From NCBI RefSeq assembly GCF_022427145.1, contig NZ_JAKSXN010000038.1, forward strand, positions 1 to 56,645: a stretch of 56,645 nt of DNA. Direction: 5' to 3'. The position numbers and the translations under genes were made by a program. This document shows positions 29,369 to 36,864 of the stretch, one piece after another (the first letter of the stretch is position 1; every line of letters starts with the position of its first letter). The notes beneath the pieces are model-generated. The model was not told the origin of the DNA, did no database searches, and was given only the letters and a program-made list of their open reading frames with translations. Source of the DNA: Paenibacillus timonensis (GTDB lineage: Bacteria; Bacillota; Bacilli; Paenibacillales; Paenibacillaceae).

Positions 29369-29396
29369 TCTCAAGCAAAGAGGAGTAGACAGTCGC

Positions 29397-29918
29397 ATGC
29401 GGGAATGGAATGATCTCATCTTTGAGCAATTAAGCTGGATCGTCGGAGGTTTAGTTCTCCTGATTTTATGGCTTTTGGTCTGGAATCTGATCCAAGGAAG
29501 CAAGTTGCGCAAGATGAAGAAGCGATACGAATTGATGATGAAGGGTGCAGGCGTAGAAGATCTGGAAAGCCTGCTGATCGATTTAAAAATGCAACAAGGT
29601 AAAATCGAAGACCTTCAAGAAGAGCAAGGGCAGCAGCTTGTACAAATCCGAAAATGGATTCCGATGCAAAAGTCGAAAATCGGCATCAAACGATATAATG
29701 CTTTTGGCGAAAAAGGGAACGATCTGAGCTTCTCGATCGCGTTCGTCAACGATCAGCAGGATGGCGTTGTTCTCACTGGTCTTTATAATCGCGATGGTTC
29801 CTTCGTGTATGCCAAAGGCCTGGAGAAAGGGGAGTCGCCGCATGCGCTTTCTCCGGAAGAGCGTGAAGCTATAGCTCTCGCCGGGCAAGGGAAAACGCCC
29901 CCCGGGTCCACTCCTTAA
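29397..29918 (+). CDS. DUF4446 family membrane-anchored protein
   Basis: A 173-residue protein with one N-terminal membrane helix (about 12-34), a predicted coiled coil (about 35-85, rich in Lys, Glu, Gln and Leu) and a small cytoplasmic domain with WIPMQKSKIGIKRYNAFGEKGNDLSFSIA. This matches DUF4446, which occurs near parB in Firmicutes; no function is established to my knowledge. GAGGAG precedes the ATG. Its last 50 bases overlap the 3' end of yyaC on the other strand. Confidence 0.82.
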   Translation: MREWNDLIFEQLSWIVGGLVLLILWLLVWNLIQGSKLRKMKKRYELMMKGAGVEDLESLLIDLKMQQGKIEDLQEEQGQQLVQIRKWIPMQKSKIGIKRYNAFGEKGNDLSFSIAFVNDQQDGVVLTGLYNRDGSFVYAKGLEKGESPHALSPEEREAIALAGQGKTPPGSTP

Positions 29919-30477
29919 TCGCGGTATATAAGCAATTCGAAATGATTTCTGAAAGTCGCATGACCAGACTTAGACGCGTATTTTGCAATACGAAGTATTC
30001 CATGAAGCCGCCGACATTGACGATGCCCGTAAGATGGATATCGCCGACCGGCGGTAATTCTTTATTCACGCCTGCGCCGGGACGCAGGGGGCCTTGGACG
30101 ACCTGAATGGAACCTACGCTGGAGGTTTGGCCGAGGCAGGCATCGATGCTGATAATGTACGGATCGACAAATCGGGAGTGGATTTCGTCCAGAGTTTCTT
30201 TCAAATTCATGGCATGTACCGGCTCCTCCAGGGTGCCGTAAAGGTAAAAGTTCGGGCTGTGATACTTGGCCAAAGCGCTGCCGACCAAGGGGCCCAGGCA
30301 ATCGCCGGTGGAACGGTCCGTCCCGATGCAAACGATCACGATGTCTTGACCTGGGGTAACCTGTCCAAAATGCAGAAGCAACCGGTGGATGATCGCCGAA
30401 TGAATGCCGGGTTCGGTATGGGGGATTTTCAAATAAGGAATTTCTTGTCCTGGAATCGTCGGTTGAATCTGTGACAT
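29869..30477 (-). CDS. yyaC: Putative sporulation protease-like protein YyaC
   Basis: A 202-residue protein of the YyaC (DUF1256) family, spore proteins related in fold to the Gpr germination protease. Visible blocks are IVIVCIGTDRSTGDCLGPLVGSAL, LYGTLEEPVHAMNLKETL and PYIISIDACLG, with conserved acidic residues. I chose ATG at 30477: an AAAGGAAG site lies just upstream, whereas the longer frame runs antisense through the next gene. It is the only minus-strand gene in this run and overlaps the DUF4446 gene convergently by 50 bases. Confidence 0.88.
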   Translation of the reverse strand: MSQIQPTIPGQEIPYLKIPHTEPGIHSAIIHRLLLHFGQVTPGQDIVIVCIGTDRSTGDCLGPLVGSALAKYHSPNFYLYGTLEEPVHAMNLKETLDEIHSRFVDPYIISIDACLGQTSSVGSIQVVQGPLRPGAGVNKELPPVGDIHLTGIVNVGGFMEYFVLQNTRLSLVMRLSEIISNCLYTAIKEWTRGAFSLARREL

Positions 30478-30607
30478 GGAATCTTCCTTTCCGCAGAGGA
30501 TCAAGTGCGACGGTCCGCACTTCAAAGATTTAGTAGATAGTATATGGAAGAAACGCTTATTATATACTCGTACGAAAGTCTCATTGGGGAAAAAGGAGGG
30601 GATCGAA

Positions 30608-30862
30608 GTGGAAGAGGAATGGTTGGTGATGGCCTTTGACTCAACGCAGCAAGCCCTGCGAGCCGAAATGCTGTTGGAATATGCGGAGGTAGAAATCGAT
30701 TTATGCCCCACCCCCAAAGAAATCACCGCAGGGTGCGCGTTATCGATTCGATTCCCGCATACGTCTTTAGACATGGTTAAAGAGATCGTCGCTTCGGAAT
30801 CGGTAGAGATCCGGGGGATTTACTCCCGCCAGGGGATGGGCTATGATAGCATCAAGCTATAA
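30608..30862 (+). CDS. DUF3343, Se/S carrier-like small protein
   Basis: An 84-residue protein of the DUF3343 family, annotated as putative Se/S carrier-like. After WLVMAFDSTQQALRAEMLL it has the two-cysteine segment IDLCPTPKEITAGCALSIRF, where the cysteines are candidates for holding sulfur or selenium. I chose GTG at 30608, 8 bases after GGAGG; the longer frame has no site. It lies near the cysteine desulfurase-like gene, with yyaC and the DUF4446 gene in between, which makes a sulfur-transfer pair plausible but untested. Confidence 0.8.
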   Translation: MEEEWLVMAFDSTQQALRAEMLLEYAEVEIDLCPTPKEITAGCALSIRFPHTSLDMVKEIVASESVEIRGIYSRQGMGYDSIKL

Positions 30863-30994
30863 TGTTCCGTAGGAACATGCCTTGGAAGTAGCCGCTTAGC
30901 CCGGCTGAATTCAAACGTCGAGTCCACTTCACGTGCCCTGCTTCGTCATGGAAAGATGACGTCTTGAACAACCTCTTAAAAAGGATTGATAGAT

Positions 30995-31864
30995 ATGCTG
31001 CTAGCGAAAGAATCCGGAGTCATCCAGGATGCTGCTGAAACGGTAACCACCTGGAGAGATAATATATGGAATTGGTTTACAGATATGGATAAGTGGATGA
31101 ATGTGTTATATGCGGGGATTAAAATCATCATCATTTTTGCATTAACCCGATTGTTTGTTCACGTCGTATTCGGCCTGATCGATCGGTCATTGCAGAAACG
31201 GGAAAAAAGCCGGCTGCAGATGAATCCCCGCCGGTTAGTTACGGTTGGCGAGCTGCTAAAAAACGTCACTTCCATCACCAGCAACTTCATTATGGTCATG
31301 TTGGTGCTGGGCGAAATGGGCTTTGAACTGGCTCCGCTGCTGGCGGGTGCAGGAGTTCTTGGTCTGGCGATTGGTTTTGGCGCCCAGAGTTTGGTGAAGG
31401 ATGTCATTACCGGGTTTTTCATTATCCTGGAGGATCAGTTTGCCGTAGGCGATGTCATTCAGACGGGCACCCTCAAGGGAACCGTGGAAATTATCGGGCT
31501 GCGTTCTACACGGTTGGTGAGCTGGACGGGGGAGGTTCATATCATTCCTAACGGGATGATTACGAACGTGACGAATTTCTCGGTCGGGACAGCGTTGGCC
31601 GTGGTTGACCTGCCGTTCAGCAACACCAAGAAACTGGAGGGGTGCGTAGAGCTTCTCCAAGGGGCCATGCAGCGCTTGAAGGAGGAGCAGGGGCAAATCC
31701 CTCAGGTCCCCAGCGTCTTGGGCATCCAGTCGTTAACGGCAAGCGAATACGTCCTTCGGATCGCGGTCGAGTGCCCGCCGTCCATCCGAGCCGAAGTCGA
31801 GCGGCAGATCCAGACCTACGCCAAAGAAGCGTTGGAGCAGGACGAAATGAACGCAGGAATGTAG
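30995..31864 (+). CDS. Small-conductance mechanosensitive channel (MscS family)
   Basis: A 289-residue MscS-type channel that would open under hypo-osmotic shock. Membrane segments lie near 30-55, 75-100 and 105-130. The pore helix has the Gly/Ala pattern GAGVLGLAIGFGAQSLVKD and is followed by the beta-domain motif FIILEDQFAVGDVIQTG and PNGMITNVTNFS. I chose ATG at 30995, 9 bases after AAGGA; a TTG three codons earlier abuts that site. Two small palindromes in the 130 bases before it are unassigned. Confidence 0.92.
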   Translation: MLLAKESGVIQDAAETVTTWRDNIWNWFTDMDKWMNVLYAGIKIIIIFALTRLFVHVVFGLIDRSLQKREKSRLQMNPRRLVTVGELLKNVTSITSNFIMVMLVLGEMGFELAPLLAGAGVLGLAIGFGAQSLVKDVITGFFIILEDQFAVGDVIQTGTLKGTVEIIGLRSTRLVSWTGEVHIIPNGMITNVTNFSVGTALAVVDLPFSNTKKLEGCVELLQGAMQRLKEEQGQIPQVPSVLGIQSLTASEYVLRIAVECPPSIRAEVERQIQTYAKEALEQDEMNAGM

Positions 31865-31907
31865 GATGAAGGTTGAATAGATAAGGAACAGATTGGGGGA
31901 ATGAGCC

Positions 31908-32150
31908 ATGGAGCGTAAAGCTTTTCAGTTGGGCGACATCGTGCAAATGAAAAAAAACCATCCCTGCGGCAGCAATGAAATGGAAATTATCCGGATGGGC
32001 ATGGATATCCGCATTAAATGCGTTGGCTGCAAGCATAGTGTGCTGGTGCCCCGCGCCAAGTTCGAGAAAAACCTGCGTAAAGTGCTCCGTTCGGCTGCTC
32101 CCGCACAGGAAGAAACGGGATCGGACGGATCGTTAACGTCCGGGGAATAA
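31908..32150 (+). CDS. DUF951 family protein (YyzM-like)
   Basis: An 80-residue protein with the DUF951 pattern LGDIVQMKKNHPCGSNEMEIIRMGMDIRIKC and CVGCKHSVLVPRAKFEKNL. Four cysteines in two groups (C20, and the KC..C cluster near 38-41) could bind metal. The last about 20 residues are a variable tail. The family is widespread next to mscS and ychF in Firmicutes with no established role. It lies 43 bases after mscS. Confidence 0.85.
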   Translation: MERKAFQLGDIVQMKKNHPCGSNEMEIIRMGMDIRIKCVGCKHSVLVPRAKFEKNLRKVLRSAAPAQEETGSDGSLTSGE

Positions 32151-32179
32151 GCAATTTATGGAATAAAGGATACCCTCTA

Positions 32180-32208
32180 TTGCATTCGGAATGAATTCAT
32201 GGTACAAT
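32180..32208 (+). promoter_or_regulatory. Promoter of tRNA-Ser
   Basis: TTGCAT (32180-32185), a 17-base spacer and TACAAT (32203-32208) lie 12 bases before the mature tRNA. Confidence 0.7.
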
Positions 32209-32220
32209 CATTCTTGCTGT

Positions 32221-32311
32221 GGAGAGGTACCCAAGAGGCCCAAGGGGGTTGACTCGAAATCAACTAGGCGTCGCAAGGCGTGCGTGGGTTCGAATCCCAC
32301 CCTCTCCGCCA
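32221..32311 (+). tRNA. tRNA-Ser, anticodon CGA
   Basis: A class II tRNA with a long variable arm. The acceptor stem GGAGAGG (32221-32227) pairs with CCTCTCC (32301-32307). The anticodon stem GTTGA/TCAAC encloses loop CTCGAAA with anticodon CGA at 32255-32257, reading UCG. The variable-arm hairpin is GGCGTCGCAAGGCGTGC-like and the T arm is GTGGG-TTCGAAT-CCCAC. CCA is encoded (32309-32311). Confidence 0.95.
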
Positions 32312-32329
32312 TTCATTGTAAATCAGACG

Positions 32330-32359
32330 AACTCTTACGTTTAGCGTAAGAGTTTTTTG
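32330..32359 (+). terminator. Terminator after tRNA-Ser
   Basis: AACTCTTACG-TTTAG-CGTAAGAGTT is a 10-bp stem followed by a T run. Confidence 0.9.
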
Positions 32360-32380
32360 TTTTACGTTCAATTCGTCCCA

Positions 32381-32410
32381 AAAGGAAAGAAGGACCCTTG
32401 CGGGTCCTTC
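32381..32410 (-). terminator. Possible minus-strand terminator
   Basis: GAAGGACCC-TTGC-GGGTCCTTC (32389-32410), read on the minus strand, runs into a T-rich TTTCCTTTT. It could end a transcript from the YjzC-like gene 280 bases away. Confidence 0.5.
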
Positions 32411-32688
32411 CACTGGTTGACGGCGAACTGATTTTTGGATTTCTTTCCTCAGCGACAAACAGAAACCCTTCGATGTTTGCCTTAGCAAGCACGAATCAGG
32501 GAAGAGGGGTCTTCACTAAATTCGTGATCTGACGCTTCTACAAGTCGTGAACAAGATCTCCTTGCGGTTTGTTTCTCGCGGAACCCTTTAAACGGACCAA
32601 CGGAACCACACCTCTCTTGCTCGCCGTCGATTGTATTATGTGCAGGTATCGTTATTTTATACACATCCATTTTGACAAAGGAAAATGA
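32411..32688. other. Intergenic stretch without a recognisable gene
   Basis: The region holds only short open frames without ribosome sites and no familiar protein. No duplicated tRNA 3' end marks a phage attachment site. Confidence 0.5.
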
Positions 32689-32886
32689 TTAATGCACCCG
32701 GGCTTTTTCTTCCTTCTTCCACTTACGGTCTTTGTTTGATGTCTCAGGGAATTTCTCGCCCTTCTTCATCGTGATTCGCTTTGGATTTTGAATTTGTGTA
32801 TGAAAACTTCGCGCCTCGCCGACCTCAACATATACCCCCGGGTTTGGAGCGCGCATGCCTTCCTCAAATTCCGTTTGTTCGCCCAT
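32689..32886 (-). CDS. YjzC-like small protein
   Basis: A 65-residue protein that resembles the small Bacillus protein YjzC: EEGMRAPNPGVYVEVGEA, then QNPKRITMKKGEKFPETSNKDRKW, a pattern with conserved APN.G.Y.E.GE and FP.TSN..R.W. A strong AAGGAGG site lies 8 bases before the ATG. The function is not known to me. It is divergent from rpsF and occupies the place where ychF stands in B. subtilis. Confidence 0.75.
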   Translation of the reverse strand: MGEQTEFEEGMRAPNPGVYVEVGEARSFHTQIQNPKRITMKKGEKFPETSNKDRKWKKEEKARVH

Positions 32887-33018
32887 ACGTCGTGCCTCCT
32901 TTCAGCCTCAACATTGGAATCCACGCTTAGTGTTTGCCGGAGGGGCTTCATCTCATGTACTGTAAGGCACCGATAATTATTTACAAGCATAAAAGCGAAG
33001 TGAGGAGAGGTTTGGGGC

Positions 33019-33111
33019 ATGGGAAAGCGCAGCAGAGGAATCGCGATCATGATTATCCCATTAGCTGAAAGCGGCAGGTTTTGGGTTCTTGCACAGCCGC
33101 GTCCGATTTGA
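33019..33111 (+). CDS. Possible 30-residue small ORF before rpsF
   Basis: An ATG frame of 30 codons begins MGKRSRGIAIMIIPLAE, 8 bases after GGAGAGG. It ends inside the rpsF promoter. I recognise no relative; the ribosome site is the only support, and chance is a fair alternative. Confidence 0.2.
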   Translation: MGKRSRGIAIMIIPLAESGRFWVLAQPRPI

Positions 33112-33117
33112 TATACT
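33089..33117 (+). promoter_or_regulatory. rpsF-ssb-rpsR promoter
   Basis: TTGCAC (33089-33094), a 17-base spacer and TATACT (33112-33117) precede rpsF by about 85 bases. Confidence 0.75.
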
Positions 33118-33180
33118 ACTATGGTGCGAGTTTACGCTCGCTCCTTGCTCCCAAACGGAATACGTATTGGGGGCCATAGT
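33118..33180 (+). promoter_or_regulatory. Possible structured rpsF leader
   Basis: Hairpins GCGAG/CTCGC (33126-33141) and CTCCCAA/TTGGGGG (33148-33173, extended by ACG/CGT) lie inside the leader, and ACTATGG/CCATAGT (33118-33124 with 33174-33180) could close them. The position fits an S6:S18-type ribosomal protein leader. However, the outer 5' arm overlaps the predicted transcription start, so only the inner hairpins are secure. Confidence 0.4.
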
Positions 33181-33199
33181 CCAAGAGGAGGTGAATCAG

Positions 33200-33484
33200 A
33201 TGCGCAAATACGAAGTGATGTACATTATTCGTCCTGACGTTGAACAAGAAGCTGTTCAAGCTACAGTCGAAAAATTCCAAGGCATCATCCAAAACGGCGG
33301 TGAAATTACCAAACACGACGTGTTGGGCAAACGCCGGCTTGCGTATGAGATTAACAAGGTTCGTGATGGAGTTTACGTTCTCGTGAATTTCACAGCTACT
33401 CCAGAAGTAGTTGCCGAGCTGGAACGGATCTTGAAGATTTCCGACGAGGTTATCCGTTATCTCATTACGAAAGACGTAGCCTAA
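33200..33484 (+). CDS. rpsF: 30S ribosomal protein S6
   Basis: A 94-residue ribosomal protein that pairs with S18 in the 30S platform. MRKYEVMYIIRPDVEQEAV and the ending DEVIRYLITKD are diagnostic. I chose ATG at 33200, after AAGAGGAGGTG; the frame is open further upstream through the promoter, which is not credible as coding. It is the first gene of the conserved rpsF-ssb-rpsR operon. Confidence 0.97.
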   Translation: MRKYEVMYIIRPDVEQEAVQATVEKFQGIIQNGGEITKHDVLGKRRLAYEINKVRDGVYVLVNFTATPEVVAELERILKISDEVIRYLITKDVA

Positions 33485-33524
33485 TTCAAGTTTGAGTAAC
33501 CATTGCCCGAAGGAGGGGATTTGA

Positions 33525-34013
33525 TTGTTGAACCGTGTCATTCTCATCGGACGTCTTACCCGGGACCCAGAACTGCGATATACACCTGCTGGTGTAGCGG
33601 TAACTCAGTTTACGCTTGCAGTGGACAGACCGTTTACCTCGCAAGGGGGCGAACGTGAAGCGGATTTTATCCCGGTCGTAACCTGGAGACAGCTTGCCGA
33701 GACTTGCGCGAACTATTTGCGTAAAGGCCGGTTAACGGCTGTGGAAGGACGTATTCAAGTACGGAACTACGAGAATAACGAAGGCAAACGCGTATACGTA
33801 ACCGAAGTTATTGCCGATAATGTCCGTTTCTTGGAATCGAACCGCGAGGGCGGTGCAGGTGGTGGCGGCGGTACGCGGGAAGAGTCTCCGTTTGGAGGCG
33901 GCAGCGGCAGCGGCAACAGCCGTGGCGGCGGATTCACGCGCAGCAATCAGGATGATCCTTTCTCCGATGACGGGAAACCGATCGATATTTCGGATGACGA
34001 TTTGCCATTTTAA
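33525..34013 (+). CDS. ssb: Single-stranded DNA-binding protein SSB
   Basis: The 162-residue essential SsbA-type protein. The OB fold covers about 1-105 ([42 protein letters not shown]). A Gly/Ser-rich flexible linker follows, and the C-terminal tip is DISDDDLPF, the docking peptide for repair and replication partners. The start is TTG after AAGGAGGGG. It is placed 41 bases after rpsF. Confidence 0.97.
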   Translation: MLNRVILIGRLTRDPELRYTPAGVAVTQFTLAVDRPFTSQGGEREADFIPVVTWRQLAETCANYLRKGRLTAVEGRIQVRNYENNEGKRVYVTEVIADNVRFLESNREGGAGGGGGTREESPFGGGSGSGNSRGGGFTRSNQDDPFSDDGKPIDISDDDLPF

Positions 34014-34034
34014 CAACGGAAAGGACTGAAAAGC

Positions 34035-34304
34035 ATGAGCTTCAAGCAAAGAGAAGGCGGAGACGACAAAAGACCGGCACGCCGTGGCGGCCGCAACAAA
34101 CGTCGTAAAGTGTGCTACTTCACTGTGAATAAAATTACTCACATTGACTATAAAGATACGGAGCTGTTGAAGAAATTCATCAGCGAACGCGGCAAAATCT
34201 TGCCTCGTCGTGTTACCGGCACCAGCGCGAAATACCAACGCCTTTTGACGATTGCCATCAAACGCTCCCGTCAAATCGCATTGCTTCCTTACACAACGGA
34301 ATAA
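34035..34304 (+). CDS. rpsR: 30S ribosomal protein S18
   Basis: An 89-residue basic protein with the S18 signature: [38 protein letters not shown] and the end [10 protein letters not shown]. The single cysteine in the KVCYF segment is of the kind seen in non-zinc-ribbon S18 of Bacillus. It is separated from ssb by 21 bases. Confidence 0.97.
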   Translation: MSFKQREGGDDKRPARRGGRNKRRKVCYFTVNKITHIDYKDTELLKKFISERGKILPRRVTGTSAKYQRLLTIAIKRSRQIALLPYTTE

Positions 34305-34323
34305 GCAGTGATCTGCTAAAGAG

Positions 34324-34356
34324 ACAGCCAAACCTTAGGGTTCGGCTGTTTTTTAT
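34324..34356 (+). terminator. Terminator of rpsF-ssb-rpsR
   Basis: ACAGCCAAACC-TTAG-GGTTCGGCTGT is an 11-bp stem with one mismatch followed by six T residues, 20 bases after the rpsR stop. Confidence 0.88.
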
Positions 34357-34604
34357 TTATCAGGAAAGGGACTATAGTGACGTTGGATCGAGAATCTACG
34401 ACAAAGTCCTAGTAAATCGATGGGAGATCGCGTCGACTAATGACGAAATAAAGAGAAGAAGATCGAAAATTGTTAACATGATCAGTAAAGTACGAGTAAG
34501 AAAAATTAACGTTCAACTTTTTGTAAACGCTTCATATTAATAAACTCTATAAAATATTAGTAAATCAGGGGTAAAAAGGAGCCAACAAACGATTAAAAAA
34601 GATA

Positions 34605-34633
34605 TTGACGTGAGATATTTTCACATGTATTAT
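34605..34633 (+). promoter_or_regulatory. Promoter of the opp operon
   Basis: TTGACG (34605-34610), a 17-base spacer and TATTAT (34628-34633) lie in the AT-rich part of the 640-base gap before oppA. TGTAAACGCTT at about 34510-34530 resembles half of a cre site. Confidence 0.65.
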
Positions 34634-34639
34634 GAACAA

Positions 34640-34995
34640 TAATTCAACTGGTGCAATTTCCCTGCTAAAGGATCGGTTTAAGACCTTATTAACCGATGGT
34701 TTATATTGGACTTTCGTCGCACCTTATTACTACCCGCATTCGTACCCATCCACACTCGTTCCGACACTCGCGACGGTATCCATGGTCATTCAAAATGGTA
34801 GTTTGATGTAAACCACTGTTTAAGGATCTTTGAGTAAGACCCAAAACTGAAGCGGAAGAGGGGAGTAGAAAGAAGCCTGTTCGAAGGAACGAGGAACGAT
34901 TAAAGGGGGAGATCGGAAAGCAAGTCCCAACTGGTAGCCAACTGGTGTACACGGAATGTTCTTAACGATCTATTTTAAGAGGAGGAGTCATTTAA
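34640..34995 (+). promoter_or_regulatory. Long leader of the opp operon
   Basis: About 355 transcribed bases separate the promoter from oppA, with no convincing open frame. There is a small GTTC-GAAG-GAAC hairpin and a repeated ACTGGT (twice near 34930-34945). I could not match it to a T-box, SAM, lysine or other riboswitch. A regulatory role is inferred from length only. Confidence 0.35.
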
Positions 34996-36735
34996 ATGGT
35001 GGCTAACAAGAAGAGTTTATGGTCCATTTTACTTATTTTGTCGCTGGTAGGGATTTTGTTTACGGGTTGCAGTACCAATAATACAGCTTCCAATACGCCG
35101 ACTCCGACAGAGAACAATACGACCCCCGAGAATACGACCGAACCGGAAACGGAGCCGTCGGCTGACGAGCCGGTGGATGGCGGTGCGATTGTTCTTGGAA
35201 CATTTTCCGACATTGTCACTGTGAACCCTATCTTTGTCAATGATACGTCCTCAGGGGATGTAGTTCAGTTTCTATTCGCCAAGTTGTACGACCTGGACCG
35301 CGAAGGAAACGTAGCCGTCGAACCATGGTCTTTGGCGGCGGAGCTTCCGCAGATTTCCGAGGACGGCCTTACATATACCGTAAAGCTGAAGGACACGGCC
35401 AAATGGAGTGACGGACAGCCGGTAACGGCGGATGATCTTATCTATACATTTGATACGGTGCGAAATCCGGATACGGGGTCGCCAGGGATTAGCCAATTTG
35501 ATAAAGTGGATAAAATTGCGAAGGTTGACGATCTGACCGTCAATATCACCCTCAAACAAGTCTATGCACCGTTCCAATATACGCTGGTTACCGAACTTGT
35601 GCCTTCCCATATTCTCAAAGATATCCCGGTGAAGGAACTGCAGAAGGATCCATACGGTACGGACCCGGCGAAAACCGTCACCAACGGTCCTTGGAAATGG
35701 ACCCAATGGAAGCAGGGCGAAAGCCATACGATGGACCTGGATCCGAACTATTGGGGAGCGAAGAAACCGCATATCCAACAGGTCGTGTATAAGATCTATG
35801 CGGATCAAAATACGGAAGTGCAAGCTTTGCTGAAAGGCGATGTCGACCATGTCAGCGCCATTCCGGTGACTCAGGTCGAGGCCGTGAAGGCCAACGACAA
35901 AATCGGAATCATTCAAAAGCCAGGCCAATCGTATGAATATGTCGGGTTTAACTTCGATCCGAAGAACTTCCCGGACAACTATGGCCTGTTTGATGGCCAA
36001 AAGACAAGACAGGCGATTGCCTATGCGATCAACCGTCAAGGGATGGTCGACAATATTCTGAAAGGCATCGGCGTGTTGATGAATGCTCCGTTCCTTCCGG
36101 ATACGTGGGCTGACCCGAAAGATGCGGCCGTCAACTATGCATACGATCCGGAGAAAGCGAAACAACTGTTGGCTGAAGACGGTTGGGTGGCAGGCAAAGA
36201 CGGCATCCTCGAGAAAGACGGTCACCGTTTCTCCTTCGAGCTCCAATATAACGCCGGCAATAGCCGCCGCGAACAAGTAGCCGCGGTCATTCAGCAAAAC
36301 CTGAAGGATGTGGGCATTGAAGTCAAACCGAAAGGGATTGACTTTGCGGCCTGGATCGATCAAAACGTCAACCCGGGTAAATTCCAGGCGATCTTGCTGG
36401 CTTGGTCCTTGAACACGCCGGATCCGGATGCGGAGAGCATTTACTCCTCCAAGTACTTCCCGCCGGCAGGGCAAAACGTGGGCTGGTACAAAAACGAGAA
36501 GCTCGACCAACTGTGGGTCGACGGTTATTCCACGGTAGATCAAGCCAAACGTCAAGAGATCTATAAAGAAGTTGCTAAAGAAATTTCCACAGACCTGCCG
36601 TATGTGTTCCTTTATCAATACGGTAATGCCATCGGCTCCGGGCCAAGGGTTCACTGGAAGGAAGAAGATCGTCCGGAACCATCGCTGGGTTACGGGTATT
36701 TCTTCCACCTGATTAACTGGTGGGTAACCGAATAA
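34996..36735 (+). CDS. oppA: Oligopeptide/dipeptide ABC transporter substrate-binding lipoprotein
   Basis: A 579-residue extracytoplasmic solute-binding protein of family 5, which captures peptides and delivers them to OppBCDF. The signal peptide is about 1-24 and the lipobox LFTGC places the lipidated cysteine at 25. An acidic Thr/Pro/Asn/Glu-rich linker (about 28-58) precedes the binding domain, which has family blocks such as TVKLKDTAKWSDGQPVTADD and RQAIAYAINRQGMV. AGGAGG precedes the ATG. The peptide range cannot be predicted here. A large hairpin after the stop may set a higher level of OppA than of the other subunits. Confidence 0.92.
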   Translation: MVANKKSLWSILLILSLVGILFTGCSTNNTASNTPTPTENNTTPENTTEPETEPSADEPVDGGAIVLGTFSDIVTVNPIFVNDTSSGDVVQFLFAKLYDLDREGNVAVEPWSLAAELPQISEDGLTYTVKLKDTAKWSDGQPVTADDLIYTFDTVRNPDTGSPGISQFDKVDKIAKVDDLTVNITLKQVYAPFQYTLVTELVPSHILKDIPVKELQKDPYGTDPAKTVTNGPWKWTQWKQGESHTMDLDPNYWGAKKPHIQQVVYKIYADQNTEVQALLKGDVDHVSAIPVTQVEAVKANDKIGIIQKPGQSYEYVGFNFDPKNFPDNYGLFDGQKTRQAIAYAINRQGMVDNILKGIGVLMNAPFLPDTWADPKDAAVNYAYDPEKAKQLLAEDGWVAGKDGILEKDGHRFSFELQYNAGNSRREQVAAVIQQNLKDVGIEVKPKGIDFAAWIDQNVNPGKFQAILLAWSLNTPDPDAESIYSSKYFPPAGQNVGWYKNEKLDQLWVDGYSTVDQAKRQEIYKEVAKEISTDLPYVFLYQYGNAIGSGPRVHWKEEDRPEPSLGYGYFFHLINWWVTE

Positions 36736-36760
36736 GAAGAAGGGCGGATACAGGAAATAG

Positions 36761-36838
36761 AACCGCGGGAGGGGGAAAGGGAGCATTCTCTTTCTCCTTC
36801 TCCCTTTCAAGGCGAGAAAACTTGTCCCGCGGTTTTAT
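36761..36838 (+). terminator. Intercistronic hairpin between oppA and oppB
   Basis: AACCGCGGGA (36761-36770) pairs with TCCCGCGGTT (36825-36834); an inner stem pairs GAAAGGGAG with CTCCCTTTC. The T-tract is short (TTTT), so partial termination or protection of the oppA mRNA end is likely. Confidence 0.6.
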
Positions 36839-36864
36839 ACCTATCTCAATGAGGAGGATAAAAA

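Noticed and set aside
32264..32488. Minus-strand 74-codon frame overlapping tRNA-Ser
   Set aside because: It runs antisense through the tRNA and its terminator; this is a common spurious translation near tRNA genes.
32482..32670. Minus-strand 62-codon frame between tRNA-Ser and the YjzC-like gene
   Set aside because: No ribosome site and no similarity that I recognise.
32221..33088. Integrated element at the tRNA-Ser 3' end
   Set aside because: No integrase and no duplicated tRNA 3' end were seen.
34900..34995. T-box-like segment in the opp leader (ACTGGTGTACACGG)
   Set aside because: The invariant TGGNACC core is absent and no specifier stem could be placed.
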